Positions 18,510 through 28,252 of a stretch of 64,000 nucleotides of DNA are shown here, piece by piece. Source of the stretch: Saprospiraceae bacterium (lineage in GTDB: Bacteria > Bacteroidota > Bacteroidia > Chitinophagales > Saprospiraceae); the NCBI GenBank assembly GCA_016706365.1, contig JADJJU010000005.1, positions 124,001 to 188,000 of the forward strand. Reading direction: 5' to 3'. A model generated the notes under the pieces. The model was not told the DNA's origin, searched no databases, and saw only the letters and a program-made list of their open reading frames with translations. Both the position numbers and the translations under genes were made by a program. How positions within the stretch are numbered: the first letter of the stretch is position 1; every line of letters starts with the position of its first letter.

Positions 18510-19772
18510 ATGTATAGAGGTTTTAGGATTTTAGCATTTACTCATCGCCATCATAATCTGCGGGATATTTCCAGATTTATGATTCAAGCTGATTCTTCAG
18601 AGGAATTGAAAAGTCACCTTCATGCCGTCAAAATGCTTAATGGGATAGAAGAATTGATGTATCTGAGCACTTGTAACCGGGTTATGTATTTGTTTTATAT
18701 GCCTGAAGGGTCCCTCTCATTTGATATTAGCAAGTTTTTACAAACAGTAAACTCAAATATTCCTTTAAATTCACTTGAACAGGATGTTCAATCAGCACAG
18801 TACTTTGAAGGAGCAGATGCTATTAATCATGTGTTGGAGGTGGCTGCATCACTGGATTCTATGATTATTGGCGAAAGAGAGATTTTCAGACAGATCAGAG
18901 AATCTTATGAACAATCCAAAACCTGGAATTTAAGTGGAGATAATCTTAGATTATTAATGAAACTGACTGTTCAGGCAGCCAAAGATGTTTATACAAATAC
19001 TGGAATTGGAGATAAGCCGGTATCGGTAGTTTCTTTATCTATTCAGCAATTGTTGCAAAAGCAACCCTCCAGGGATGCCCGAATTCTGCTCATTGGAGGA
19101 GGACAAACCAATCTCTTGGTTTCCAAATTTCTTGTCAAACACGGATATAAAAAGGTTGAAACTTTTAATAGAACACCTTCACGAGCAATGGAAATTGCTA
19201 AGAAGTTTGGAAAAGAAGCTAAGGCTTTAACTGATCTGTTGACACATGACAATGGATTTGATGTGGTTTTTATCTGCACAGGATCTTTGCAGCCTCTGCT
19301 GACAGGAGATCTTTTCCAACAATTAGCCGGCAAAGAATCTCATGGACGATTGATCATCGATCTTTCTGTGCCAGCCAATGTGAGTACTGAAGTTCAACTA
19401 TCTGATATGGTAGACTACATTGATGTAGAGCATCTCAGACATTTAGCAGATCAGAATCTGGGATTCAGAAGGGAAGAAACCGGGAAAGCAAGACAAATTA
19501 TTCAGAAGCATATTGCATCGTTCAAGCAGTTGTTTCATGAGCGTCTGATAGAAAGAGCAATGAGTGAGGTTCCAGCTGAAATCAAAGCAATGCGTCAGAA
19601 AGCAGTTGATGAAGTGTTCAAAAAGGATCTTGACTCAATGGATCCGAAAACCAGAGAAGTAGTAGATTCGATCCTCAGTTATATGGAGAAGAAATGTATT
19701 TCTATTCCTATCAAAGCTGTGAAGCAAATCGTTCTTTCTGATATGCCTGCCAGAGAAAAAGCACATTTATAG
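18510..19772 (+). CDS. hemA: Glutamyl-tRNA reductase
   Basis: First enzyme of C5-pathway haem synthesis: reduces glutamyl-tRNA to glutamate-1-semialdehyde with NADPH. From the ATG at 18510 the protein has 420 residues and starts MYRGFRILAFTHRHHNL, the usual N terminus. The catalytic Cys is Cys55 in YLSTCNRV. The NADPH domain has ILLIGGGQTNLLVSKFL, preceded by GEREIFRQIRESYE. The frame extends upstream to a TTG at 18411, but those 33 residues resemble nothing in the family. Convergent with the next gene, 6 bp apart. Confidence 0.94.
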   Translation: MYRGFRILAFTHRHHNLRDISRFMIQADSSEELKSHLHAVKMLNGIEELMYLSTCNRVMYLFYMPEGSLSFDISKFLQTVNSNIPLNSLEQDVQSAQYFEGADAINHVLEVAASLDSMIIGEREIFRQIRESYEQSKTWNLSGDNLRLLMKLTVQAAKDVYTNTGIGDKPVSVVSLSIQQLLQKQPSRDARILLIGGGQTNLLVSKFLVKHGYKKVETFNRTPSRAMEIAKKFGKEAKALTDLLTHDNGFDVVFICTGSLQPLLTGDLFQQLAGKESHGRLIIDLSVPANVSTEVQLSDMVDYIDVEHLRHLADQNLGFRREETGKARQIIQKHIASFKQLFHERLIERAMSEVPAEIKAMRQKAVDEVFKKDLDSMDPKTREVVDSILSYMEKKCISIPIKAVKQIVLSDMPAREKAHL

Positions 19773-19778
19773 TTGTCC

Positions 19779-21707
19779 TTAGTTTTGAGGCCTGTCCAAT
19801 GTCGAGTAAGTTGAATTATTCGATACATATTGTGGCAGTATATATTTCATCGCTCTGACCAGATTCAGTCTTTCATTATTCCTGACAAAAGTATCTAATT
19901 GATCAAGGTTGAGTAAAAACTGATCATAATCCATTTCATCTCCTGAAACGGCGATCATGATTTTAGGATGGTGTGTTGGTTTTACATTTTCCGAAGCAGA
20001 AAGTAATTCTTCCGTAAGTTTTTCGCCTGGTCTGAGGCCTGTGAATGAAATCTGGACCCCCTTACCGGTATCTTTACCCATTAGCTGGATCATTTTGAGT
20101 GCGAGATCGTAAATACGCACAGGCTTACCCATATCAAATATAAATATTTCACCACCAGTCCCCATACTACCCGCTTCCAATACCAGATTACAAGCTTCCG
20201 GGATGGTCATAAAATACCTTGTGATTTGTGGATGTGTTACTGTTACAGGACCACCTTTTTCTATCTGGGCACGGAATAAAGGAACTACACTACCATTCGA
20301 ACCTAAAACATTTCCGAATCGTGTGGTGATAAATTGCGTTTCACAATGCAGATATTGATTCTGGGCCTGCACATACATCTCAGCAATACGTTTGCTGGCT
20401 CCCATGATATTTGTAGGGTTGACAGCTTTATCAGTAGAAACGAGGACAAATTTTTTGACCTGATATTTGAGGGAAAGATCGACCATTTTACGGGTTCCCA
20501 ATATATTGAGTCTTGCTGCTTCGTCAGGATATGCCTCCATCATAGGTACATGTTTGTAAGCAGCAGCATGGTACACAAGTTCACGCCTCAATTGCTCAAA
20601 AATTTCTTTCATTCTTGAGACATTTCCGATATCGCAGATGATAAAATGACATTGTTTGAACAGGTGGTCAGGATGTGATGACAATTCCATTTGCAGGTCA
20701 TATAAGGCGCTCTCAGCCTGGTCTACAAGCAACAAGCATGCTGGCTCATATTTTAAAAGCTGTCTTGAAATTTCTGAACCGATAGAACCTGCTGCACCGG
20801 TAACTAACACTACTTTTTGAGCAATTGCTGATTTCAATTCAGGATTGGTGAGTCTTATCGGAGCCCTTCCAAGCAAATCCTCGATATTTACAGCTTTTAT
20901 TTGCTTGATGGATAAATCATGCTGCATCCATTGCTCACTTGGAGGAACAATTCTGGTTTGTAAACCGAGGGCAAGCGCTTTTTCAATGAAAATTTCTTTT
21001 TTCTCTGACCTCAATCTGTCTATTGCGATTATAGCTTGCTGGATGCCCCATTTTTGGATGAATTCGGGTGTGAAGGCTTTATCCATGGATATCACGGGAA
21101 CTCCATTCAGCTTTTTACCTTGCTTGCTGGGATTGTCATCGATGAATGCAATAAGCTTGAACTTGTTTTTTTGTTCTTTCTCAAGACTTTGTCTGGTAAT
21201 TTCTCCGGTAAAGCCTGACCCATATATAAGCACCGGAATAGTTATCTTTCTCGAGTATTTGTCTACAAAAATGATATATATTGATTTGATAAAAAATCTC
21301 ATCAGGATTATGAACACACCCGATAAGAGCATATGTATCAATAAAACTCCAGCTGCAAATTTTGGGATTTCTAATGCACTCCAAATGAAATTAAACTGAT
21401 TCAGCAGAAAGCCGAAGCTGCTACCTAATATTACTGTTACGGTGATTAGCTTAGTGTCCTTTAGACCCGTCTGTCTTATAATGCCTCTGTACGAGGCTAA
21501 TATCAAAAATGCAATTAAGTACAGAACAGTGATAATTCCTGTCTTTACTGCAGTATTGGAAGCGTTCATTTCATTTAACTGGAAATTATACCTTATCAAT
21601 GCGGCAACCGGATAAAGGAATGCCACCAGTAAAGTTTCCATTGCCAGAACCAACCAATGAGATATAAATCGCCGTGAATATCTTTTGTAAAGGGGAAGCA
21701 GTATCAT
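19779..21707 (-). CDS. Membrane-bound polysaccharide biosynthesis 4,6-dehydratase (CapD/WbpM type)
   Basis: 642-residue protein with four N-terminal membrane helices (about residues 15-155). A first Rossmann domain has PVLIYGSGFTGEITRQ, and a catalytic SDR domain has VVLVTGAAGSIGSEISRQL near 295-313. FVLVSTDKAVNPTNIMGASKR is the family active-site block, with Met in place of Tyr as in FlaA1/WbpM enzymes. It converts UDP-GlcNAc to a 4-keto-6-deoxy sugar for surface polysaccharides. No other glycan genes lie beside it. A -7 element and an AT palindrome precede it. Confidence 0.92.
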   Translation of the reverse strand: MILLPLYKRYSRRFISHWLVLAMETLLVAFLYPVAALIRYNFQLNEMNASNTAVKTGIITVLYLIAFLILASYRGIIRQTGLKDTKLITVTVILGSSFGFLLNQFNFIWSALEIPKFAAGVLLIHMLLSGVFIILMRFFIKSIYIIFVDKYSRKITIPVLIYGSGFTGEITRQSLEKEQKNKFKLIAFIDDNPSKQGKKLNGVPVISMDKAFTPEFIQKWGIQQAIIAIDRLRSEKKEIFIEKALALGLQTRIVPPSEQWMQHDLSIKQIKAVNIEDLLGRAPIRLTNPELKSAIAQKVVLVTGAAGSIGSEISRQLLKYEPACLLLVDQAESALYDLQMELSSHPDHLFKQCHFIICDIGNVSRMKEIFEQLRRELVYHAAAYKHVPMMEAYPDEAARLNILGTRKMVDLSLKYQVKKFVLVSTDKAVNPTNIMGASKRIAEMYVQAQNQYLHCETQFITTRFGNVLGSNGSVVPLFRAQIEKGGPVTVTHPQITRYFMTIPEACNLVLEAGSMGTGGEIFIFDMGKPVRIYDLALKMIQLMGKDTGKGVQISFTGLRPGEKLTEELLSASENVKPTHHPKIMIAVSGDEMDYDQFLLNLDQLDTFVRNNERLNLVRAMKYILPQYVSNNSTYSTLDRPQN

Positions 21708-22098
21708 AGGATTCTATTGAAAAAAATAAATTAGGCCAGTTTTTGTTTTGAAATTCATTCAACCTGCCAAATATGCTTAAAAATACTGCTGCTGTAAGGT
21801 ATAAACCGAGCATCAAATATAATATTATTGCATATTATATTTCATTAATACTAAAATTGTTAGATTAATTTTTAGTAAATTAATTGTGAATTAATGTACG
21901 ATGATCTTTACATGTTTATTCTGGAGGCAGATTTTGATCCTTTTTGAATAAATTTGCTCATTACGGAAGTCTCTGTTAAGTGTTTGAAGACAGAAATTCA
22001 TATGATGTTGCGATATTGAAAATAAAACAACCCGATGAAAGAGTGCGCCAAATTTTCCTTTGAGTTTTAGCACTGCTTCATATGAATACGGATCAAAA
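21708..22098. other. Non-coding stretch with AT-rich perfect palindrome
   Basis: AAATATAATAT (21815-21825), a 6-base loop and ATATTATATTT (21832-21842) form a perfect inverted repeat. Its left edge (21821-21814) reads TATATTTG on the minus strand, a perfect -7 element about 107 bases before the polysaccharide gene, suggesting a long 5' leader. No gene seen in the remainder up to truA. Confidence 0.45.
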
Positions 22099-22842
22099 TT
22101 AAAAGAATGGATACTGAATGTCTCTAAGAAACAAACCTTGCGAGGGCACACTTACTGCGTCAATTAACCGGGATTGGGTTTCGAGCGCATTTTTTACCTG
22201 TTCTATCGACAACTTACCTGAAGCAACTGAAATACTCATTCCTACGATCAGGCGGATCATACCCCTAAGGAAGCGATCTGATGTCACATGATAAACGGCT
22301 GACTTTTTATCATCAGAAAGGATCCACTCAGACCTGCTGAGTTTGCATTTCATAGTTTGTACATCCGTATTGGATTTGCAAAAGGGGAAAAATTCCTCAT
22401 AGTCTAACAATAGTGAAGCTGATTGCTGCAGTTTCAGGGGATCCAGTTTGTCAAAAAAACGATATATCCATACTGTGTCTTCTCTGAAAGGGTCTTTAAT
22501 TCCTGACATGTGATATTCATAAGAACGGGAGACTGCATCAAACCTGGCATGAGCTTCAGGGTGAACCGGATTGACAGAATAAAAGACAATATCTGGTGGC
22601 AATAAACTGTTGAGTCTCCTCAAAAACTGATCAGGTAATTCATCTTCCAGGTCAAAATGTAAGACATAATCGGCGGCATGCACTCCAGTATCAGTGCGAC
22701 CACAACCCGTCACTTCAACTTGTTGACGAAGTAATATTTGAAGTGTTTCTTCAATTTTTTCCTGTATTGAAATTTGATTGGGCTGTCTTTGCCAGCCAAA
22801 ATATCGCGTTCCTCTGTATGCCAGCCGTGCGAAATATCTCAT
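22099..22842 (-). CDS. truA: tRNA pseudouridine(38-40) synthase
   Basis: Modifies U38-40 in the anticodon arm of tRNAs. The catalytic block is VTGCGRTDTGVHAADYVLHF near residues 44-63, with the essential Asp. The RYFARLAYRGTRYFGWQRQP start and a later VSRSYEYHMSG are typical. 247 residues is the normal length. It begins 7 bp after clpX and is probably in the same transcript. Confidence 0.94.
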   Translation of the reverse strand: MRYFARLAYRGTRYFGWQRQPNQISIQEKIEETLQILLRQQVEVTGCGRTDTGVHAADYVLHFDLEDELPDQFLRRLNSLLPPDIVFYSVNPVHPEAHARFDAVSRSYEYHMSGIKDPFREDTVWIYRFFDKLDPLKLQQSASLLLDYEEFFPFCKSNTDVQTMKCKLSRSEWILSDDKKSAVYHVTSDRFLRGMIRLIVGMSISVASGKLSIEQVKNALETQSRLIDAVSVPSQGLFLRDIQYPFF

Positions 22843-22849
22843 GCGCTGA

Positions 22850-24089
22850 TCAGGCTACTTTGAGAAAACTAAGATTGGATTTTTCCAGTTTTTCTTTGAC
22901 ATATCTTTTGTCGAGCTCCAGTACTTTGATGGATTTGTCTGATGGCATTTCATACATGGCGTCATTCAGAACAGCTTCACAAATCGATCTCAGACCTCTG
23001 GCGCCCAGTTTGTAGTCAAGTGCTTTTTCAGCAATATAAGACAGTGCGCCGGATGTATATTTTAATTCCACACCTTCCAGTTCAAACAAACGCTTGAATT
23101 GCTTAATTACTGCATTTTTTGGCTCGACCAGGATTCTTTCCAGCGTTTTGAGGTCCAATGGTTCCATATGAGTAATCACAGGGAGACGTCCAAGTAATTC
23201 CAGGAATCAGTCCAAATGATTTCAACTCTGAGTGAATCAGATATTTCAGCAGGTTTTTGTCTTCAATCTTGGCATGAGAGCCGGAATTGTAACCTATGAC
23301 CTGCGTATTGAGTCTTCGTGCAATTATTTTTTCTAATCCATCAAATGCGCCGCCGCATATAAACAGGATGTTGGTGGTGTTGACTTTGATCAATTTCTGT
23401 TCAGGATGTTTGCGTCCGCCATGAGGAGGAACATTGACATCTGTACCTTCCAGCATTTTTAGTAGTGCCTGTTGCACACCTTCTCCCGACACATCCCTTG
23501 TGATTGAAGGATTGTCACTTTTTCTGGCGATTTTATCAATTTCATCAATATAGACTATTCCTTTTTCTGCCTTAGCAACATCGTAATCACAGACTTGCAG
23601 CAAGCGGGTAAGGATGCTTTCCACATCTTCTCCTACATATCCCGCCTCCGTAAAAACAGTAGCGTCTACAATTGCAAATGGAACATTCAGCAAGCGGGCA
23701 ATACATTTGGCAACCAAAGTTTTACCGGTTCCTGTGTTACCTGCCAGGACAACATTTGACTTTTCTATTTCTACATCTGTCTGAGAAGGAGCATTCAGTC
23801 TTTTATAGTGATTGTATACGGCTACAGCGATTACTTTTTTAGCGTCATCCTGGCCAATTACATATTCATCAAGGAATTTCTTGATTCCTTTTGGGGTGAA
23901 ATTCTCCGGCAGTTTGAAATTAGGATCATTGGTGTTTTCCTTATCGAATAACTCTTCATGAATAATTTCATAGGCTTGTTCCACACAGTTTTCACAGATA
24001 TGTCCATTCAAACCTCCAATGAGCATGAGGGTATCTTTTTTATTTCTACCACAAAAGGAGCAGCTTACTCCGTTGTTTTGTTGATTCAT
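22850..24089 (-). CDS. clpX: Clp protease ATPase subunit ClpX (single-base frameshift)
   Basis: Unfoldase that feeds ClpP. The N-terminal zinc domain has CSFCGRNKKD and HICENC. Walker A is GNTGTGKTLVAK, Walker B IVYIDEIDKIA, and GYVGEDVESIL is the pore region. The frame from 24089 breaks after KSFGLIP: one extra C in CC at 23200-23201 (plus strand) turns ELLGRLPVITHME into nonsense ending near 23103. Removing it joins 328 and 109 codon segments into a normal ClpX of about 412 residues ending FLKVA. A sequencing error is likelier than loss of such a conserved gene. Confidence 0.93.
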
Positions 24090-24107
24090 TACTTATTCTT
24101 AAGTGTG

Positions 24108-24115
24108 CAAATTTA
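24108..24115 (-). promoter_or_regulatory. Candidate -7 element for clpX
   Basis: TAAATTTG on the minus strand, 18 bases before the clpX ATG. With the terminator at 24201-24240 it suggests that clpX is transcribed separately from clpP. Confidence 0.45.
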
Positions 24116-24200
24116 GTGGAAATTCAGCAAACAGTCTGATTTACCTCTTTATATACTGGAAATCTGACGATTACAGTCGGTAATGCTTCCAATATTTATG

Positions 24201-24240
24201 AAAAAAGGGCATCCATTACTAAGTACAGATGCCCTTTAAT
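24201..24240 (-). terminator. Intrinsic terminator after clpP
   Basis: On the minus strand AAAGGGCATC (24237-24228), a 14-base loop and GATGCCCTTT (24213-24204) form a perfect 10-bp stem followed by Ts. It lies about 24 bases past the clpP stop. Confidence 0.92.
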
Positions 24241-24260
24241 GGAATATATTTTAAAGCTGC

Positions 24261-24950
24261 TTATGCTTTTTTTCTGTCCAATACTTCGTCAACAAGTCCA
24301 TAGTTTTTAGCTTCAGTACTTGTCATCCAGTTATCTCTGTCGCAATCTTTTTCGATTGTTTCATAGTCCTGGCCTGTGTGTTGTACCAAAATATCATACA
24401 GCTCTTTCTGCATAGATTTAATGAGTTTGTATGAAATTTCCATATCTGTCACCTGTCCCTGCATTCCACCAAGTGGTTGGTGAATCATTACTCTGGCGTG
24501 CGGAAGTGCTGTTCTTTTGCCATTTGTTCCTGCAGCAAGCAAAACTGCTCCCATAGAAGCTGCTAGTCCTGTGCAAATGGTAGCGACATCAGGTGCGATA
24601 TACTGCATGGTATCATATATACCCAGACCTGCAATTACTGATCCTCCGGGGCTATTGATAAACATCTGAACATCTCTCTTAGGATCTGAGGATTCCAGAA
24701 ATAAAAGCTGAGCCTGGATGACATTGGCAACATAGTCATTTACGGGTACTCCCATGAAAATGATACGGTCCATCATCAATCTGGAGAAAACGTCCATACC
24801 TACAATATTCAATGAGCGCTCCTCGATGACAGTAGGGGTAAAGCCCTGAATATTAGGGACATTGACATGCTCCATATATTTCTCGAGGTGCATGCTGTTC
24901 ATGCCCATATGGCCTACAGCATATTTTTTAAATTCATCTTGTGGATTCAT
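24261..24950 (-). CDS. clpP: Clp protease proteolytic subunit ClpP
   Basis: Serine protease that forms the ClpXP chamber. The catalytic Ser is in CTGLAASMGAVLLAAG, the His in RVMIHQPLGG, and the Asp follows in the last third. The INSPGGSVIAGLGIYDTM oxyanion segment is also present. 229 residues includes an N-terminal extension of about 30 residues that may be a propeptide. Its own promoter and terminator flank it, although clpX is next. Confidence 0.95.
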   Translation of the reverse strand: MNPQDEFKKYAVGHMGMNSMHLEKYMEHVNVPNIQGFTPTVIEERSLNIVGMDVFSRLMMDRIIFMGVPVNDYVANVIQAQLLFLESSDPKRDVQMFINSPGGSVIAGLGIYDTMQYIAPDVATICTGLAASMGAVLLAAGTNGKRTALPHARVMIHQPLGGMQGQVTDMEISYKLIKSMQKELYDILVQHTGQDYETIEKDCDRDNWMTSTEAKNYGLVDEVLDRKKA

Positions 24951-24975
24951 GATTGCATGTTTAATTATAATGCGT

Positions 24976-25005
24976 CAAATATAAACGCAAAAAGGATAAT
25001 TCAAA
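24976..25005 (-). promoter_or_regulatory. clpP promoter
   Basis: Minus-strand TTTG (25005-25002), 18 bases, then TATATTTG (24983-24976), close to the Bacteroidota consensus, ending 25 bases before the clpP ATG. Confidence 0.6.
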
Positions 25006-25124
25006 TCTAAGCCAAATTGTTTTCATTGCTCCTACAAAGCAGGACAATGAATCAGTATGAATCGACCAAAGATGAATCGTATAGGATTAATCCCGGGTGA
25101 GTTAGCCATAAGTTCCAGGGCCGG

Positions 25125-25238
25125 GTTTTGTCATGAATTTTGCCTAAAAGATGGCAAAATTAACGCCAAAACAACTTATTGGATTGCATTTTCCCGGGGT
25201 TTTACCCCGGGTTATTTATATTTAACCCACTTCGGGGT
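25125..25238 (-). repeat. Composite palindromic repeat, copy D (reverse orientation)
   Basis: Read on the minus strand: a hairpin with GGGT/ACCC arms (25238-25224), a second with CCCGGGGT/ACCCCGGG (25211-25193), then the large imperfect hairpin starting TTGTTTTGGCG and ending GACAAAAC (25174-25125). Same order and words as the copies at 52.2, 55.2 and 56.5 kb. It fills the gap between clpP and tig. Confidence 0.75.
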
Positions 25239-25286
25239 AAATATAATCTCAATATGTTTTCACTACGATTCTTAATCGATAAAATT

Positions 25287-26726
25287 TTAATCTTCTATTT
25301 CAGCATCTTCAATCTGTGAGTTCACTTCTGCCATTTCAGGATCTTCCAGTGCTTCCTGAGCCTTAGTTTTTTGTTTGGCGTCTTCAAGTGCGGCAAGGAA
25401 AGCTGCTTCCTGGATTGGCTTTTCTACAATTGTGACTGCTTCTTTGATAGCAAGAAAAACTTTATCTGTCATGATTTCATCAAATTGCTCGCGAACGAAT
25501 TTTTCGTCACTCATCAATTTGTTGGCAGTTTGAGTTACAAATGCATCATCAATGCTCTGGCCGCCCATGTAGCCAACAATTTTATCTTCTACCAGATTTC
25601 TGATATCTTCCTGGCCAACTTCTATATTATTTGCCAAAGCAATACGCTCTCTCAATACTGTCCAGCGTATGCCTCTTTTGTATGATTCAAATGCTTCATC
25701 ATTTGACAAAGATCTTGACTGAGGATCTTGTTCTGCAATCCATTTTTTAAGGAAGGTGTCAGGAAGCGGGAAATCGTTGGCTGACAGTATTCCTTCCTGT
25801 AAATCTCTGAATAACAGCGCATCTTCACGTCCTTCATATCTGCTGCTCAATGCTTCCTGTAATTTACTGCGGAATCCGGCCTCATCCGTCACTGCATCAG
25901 GACCGAAAACCTTGTCGAAAAATTCCTGATTCATTTCGGCATTCTGATGTCTTGTTAGCTGAATGATTTTACCTTCAAACATATCGTTGAATGTTCTGTC
26001 ATCCTCATCCGGAAGCTGTAGTAAGTACTTTCGTACACCTTTCTCATCTTTTTCGCCCAGATCATGTATGTTGAAACGAAGGATATCTCCTTTGGATGCT
26101 GCAAGAAATGCTGCTTTTGTCTCTTCATTGGTGACTCTGTCTACCATGAATGTAAATGTGGCATTGGCTCCATCATCTTTCAGGTCGTCGCCTTCCAGTT
26201 CTGATGCCTCCAGTTTGATAGTATCACCGGCTTCGACAGTGTCAGGATGGAAGTGATTGCCGCCTCTTTTGCGGAGTTGTTCGATTTCATGATCGATCAT
26301 TTCTTCTCCGATGATTACTTTAAATCGCTCATAAGTAGCGGAAGTATCTGCGCCTTTGATATCGAATTCAGGAAGAATCCCTAGATCAAATTTGAAAGTA
26401 TATGCCTGAAGGTTTTCTGTATTGAAATCATACATTATCTGGTCATCTGAAGGCATTGGATAACCTAAAACGTCGATCTTTTCATTTTTCAGGTAAGTGT
26501 CGATTTCGTCTTTTAATATTTTATTGACCACATCCAGCAGTACAGATTGACCATACATTTTGCGAAGCATTGCAGTAGGCACTTTGCCTTTTCTGAATCC
26601 TTTAATCTGAGCAGTATTCTTAAGTTTATTTAGCTCTTTTTGCAGAGCAGGGGTATAGTCATTTGGTTCAAGAGTGAAGCTCAACTGAGCGTTGAGTTCT
26701 GCCTTATTTTCTAATTGAATTTGCAT
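25287..26726 (-). CDS. tig: Trigger factor
   Basis: Ribosome-bound chaperone, 479 residues. The ribosome-docking motif GFRKGKVP is at residues 43-50. The central region has the degenerate PPIase domain typical of Bacteroidota (EAGDTIKLEASE near 165), and the C-terminal arms are long, helical and acidic, ending EIED. It is encoded beside clpP and clpX, a common order in bacteria (tig-clpP-clpX), here all on the minus strand. Confidence 0.92.
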   Translation of the reverse strand: MQIQLENKAELNAQLSFTLEPNDYTPALQKELNKLKNTAQIKGFRKGKVPTAMLRKMYGQSVLLDVVNKILKDEIDTYLKNEKIDVLGYPMPSDDQIMYDFNTENLQAYTFKFDLGILPEFDIKGADTSATYERFKVIIGEEMIDHEIEQLRKRGGNHFHPDTVEAGDTIKLEASELEGDDLKDDGANATFTFMVDRVTNEETKAAFLAASKGDILRFNIHDLGEKDEKGVRKYLLQLPDEDDRTFNDMFEGKIIQLTRHQNAEMNQEFFDKVFGPDAVTDEAGFRSKLQEALSSRYEGREDALLFRDLQEGILSANDFPLPDTFLKKWIAEQDPQSRSLSNDEAFESYKRGIRWTVLRERIALANNIEVGQEDIRNLVEDKIVGYMGGQSIDDAFVTQTANKLMSDEKFVREQFDEIMTDKVFLAIKEAVTIVEKPIQEAAFLAALEDAKQKTKAQEALEDPEMAEVNSQIEDAEIED

Positions 26727-26778
26727 ACTGGATGGATGAATATTTGAATAGGTTTCGATTGATTTTCAAATCGGGGGG

Positions 26779-26786
26779 CAAAGGTA
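26779..26786 (-). promoter_or_regulatory. Candidate -7 element for tig
   Basis: TACCTTTG on the minus strand, about 52 bases before the tig ATG. No clear -33 partner. Confidence 0.35.
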
Positions 26787-26834
26787 AGAAAATATAGTCA
26801 TTTTGATGATAGAAGCACTGATAATTTACGAGTT

Positions 26835-26880
26835 AACTGCCGCTTCTAGCCTCTAGCTCCTGGCCTCTGGCTGAATAGCC
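26835..26880. repeat. Partial copy of the 116-base intergenic repeat
   Basis: This segment, rich in CTTCTAGCCTCT-like words and ending GGCTGAATAGCC, matches the first third of the direct repeats at 28012 and 28253. It begins a 350-base non-coding stretch (26840-27180) that also holds GCAAGCTTCAAG words and the palindrome unit at 27082. No gene seen. Confidence 0.6.
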
Positions 26881-27081
26881 AGGAAGAAGCTGCAAGCTTC
26901 AAGCCGCAAGTTTCAAGGAAACAGCCATGTGTGAGTTGGGGGTGTGGTATGTGAACCCTATCCCGGCCTTTCCCTTGGAAGGGAGAAATCTGGTTTTGAG
27001 ACCTGAGTATCATGAGTGAAAACTCAAAACTCACACAAACCCACAGCCAAAACCCACAACTCAACCGCGAGCTCCGATCAC

Positions 27082-27119
27082 ACATCACCTTGCAAGCCAT
27101 AGGCGCAGCAAGACATCAC
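27082..27119. repeat. Palindrome flanked by ACATCAC heptamers (one unit)
   Basis: ACATCAC at 27082-27088 and 27113-27119 enclose a 24-base imperfect palindrome (CTTGC..GCC ATA GGC..GCAAG). It has the same architecture as the longer array at 28408-28528, whose last palindrome is very similar. Confidence 0.65.
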
Positions 27120-27182
27120 ATTGTACGATTATAGCCCGAAATATGTTGCCAGACATTCACTACACAAGCAGGCAATCCTGAT

Positions 27183-27190
27183 TATCTTTG
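27183..27190 (+). promoter_or_regulatory. -7 element directly before the MtfA-like gene
   Basis: TATCTTTG matches TAnnTTTG and is followed by CCGA and the ATG, so the transcript is probably leaderless. Compare TATTCTTG-TCGA-ATG at the first cysteine leader. Confidence 0.45.
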
Positions 27191-27194
27191 CCGA

Positions 27195-27995
27195 ATGCAA
27201 TTTTCAAAATTACTGATAGCGCCCTGTCTGATTGTCATAGGCATTCTGGCATATATTATTTTTCAGAATGATTGGGTTTGGTTGAGTTGGTATGTAGCGA
27301 TTCCCGCGATTATGATAGCTCTTCTATTCGTTTTTTCTCCACAAATTGACTGGTGGTTCTGGCAATATTTTCCTCCAAAAGCTGATAAAAAAATACAGGC
27401 ATTATACCGCAAGTACGTTCCTCAGTATAATGAATTAGCTCCGGAGGAACAAGAATTTATTGATATCAGGGTCTCTTTATTTTTGCGTTCAAAAATATTT
27501 CAATGGGCAGGAGGAGGGGATACTCCTCAGGATCTCAATGCCATTATAGCCTGGCCAGCTGTCTATATGACAAGAAGACATAAGGATTTTTTACTGGAGC
27601 CTTATGACCGGTATGTTTTCTATAAAAAATTGTTTCCCAGTCCGGAGCACCCATATCCGCATGCATCGGAGGTCAATCATGAAGATGGTGTTTTTGTATT
27701 TTCAGTAGACATGCTGAGTACTGGTTTTCAGGAGCCTGAACTTTACTTCAACCCAGCCTGGTATGAAATATCTGCTGCATGGATGCAAAAAAACGCTAAG
27801 TGGAATTGGCCGAAACCTACAGATGATATTAGGCCTAAGCTGGAACAAATTTCAGGATTTACAGAAGCTGATATTATGAAGATGTATGGATATAAACAGC
27901 TGGACTTAATGCCTTTAGTGGTGCATCATTATTTTGCATTTGAAGCGGCATTTCGCTTGCATTTACCGGAATTGGCAAATGAGTTGATAAGATAG
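27195..27995 (+). CDS. Membrane-anchored MtfA-like (M90) protein without zinc motif
   Basis: 266 residues with two N-terminal membrane helices (about 5-22 and 29-46), then a soluble domain. LYRKYVPQYNELAPEEQEFI, FLRSKIFQW and IIAWPAVYMTRRHKDF follow the layout of MtfA/peptidase M90, including the Pro-Glu-Glu and FLRSK elements. The HExxH-type zinc site expected about two thirds along is absent; that region reads NPAWYEISAAWMQ. It may be a non-catalytic family member. The assignment rests on pattern memory and is tentative. Confidence 0.5.
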   Translation: MQFSKLLIAPCLIVIGILAYIIFQNDWVWLSWYVAIPAIMIALLFVFSPQIDWWFWQYFPPKADKKIQALYRKYVPQYNELAPEEQEFIDIRVSLFLRSKIFQWAGGGDTPQDLNAIIAWPAVYMTRRHKDFLLEPYDRYVFYKKLFPSPEHPYPHASEVNHEDGVFVFSVDMLSTGFQEPELYFNPAWYEISAAWMQKNAKWNWPKPTDDIRPKLEQISGFTEADIMKMYGYKQLDLMPLVVHHYFAFEAAFRLHLPELANELIR

Positions 27996-28011
27996 TTCTC
28001 AACAAAGAATA

Positions 28012-28127
28012 AACAGCCGCTTCTGGCTTCTCGCCTCTGGCCTCTGGCTGAATAGCCCACTCTCACTCGTGCTTTCCGTAGCTTCCAGCTACGGACACTC
28101 ATACTCACACTTCGTCCTCGTTGGAAG
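28012..28127. repeat. Long direct repeat, copy 1
   Basis: About 116 bases starting AACAGCCGCTTCT, through CTGGCTGAATAGCC, GCTTTCCGTAGCTTCCAGC and ending TCGTTGGAAG. It is nearly identical to 28253-28373. GTAGCTTCCAGCTAC inside it is itself palindromic. No coding sense. Confidence 0.75.
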
Positions 28128-28252
28128 CAGCTTCAAGCGAAAACATCTCGGGAAAAGCTACAAGATTCAAGCCGCAAGCTGCAAGGGAATAACCAGTGGT
28201 GTGTTCAGAGTGTGCTCGTAGCTGGAAGCTACTCCGAGAGGTGTGGGAAGAA

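Noticed and set aside
23103..24089. A naturally shortened ClpX of 328 residues or programmed frameshifting
   Set aside because: The shifted tail is nonsense, there is no slippery heptamer, and one base removal restores the full family sequence.
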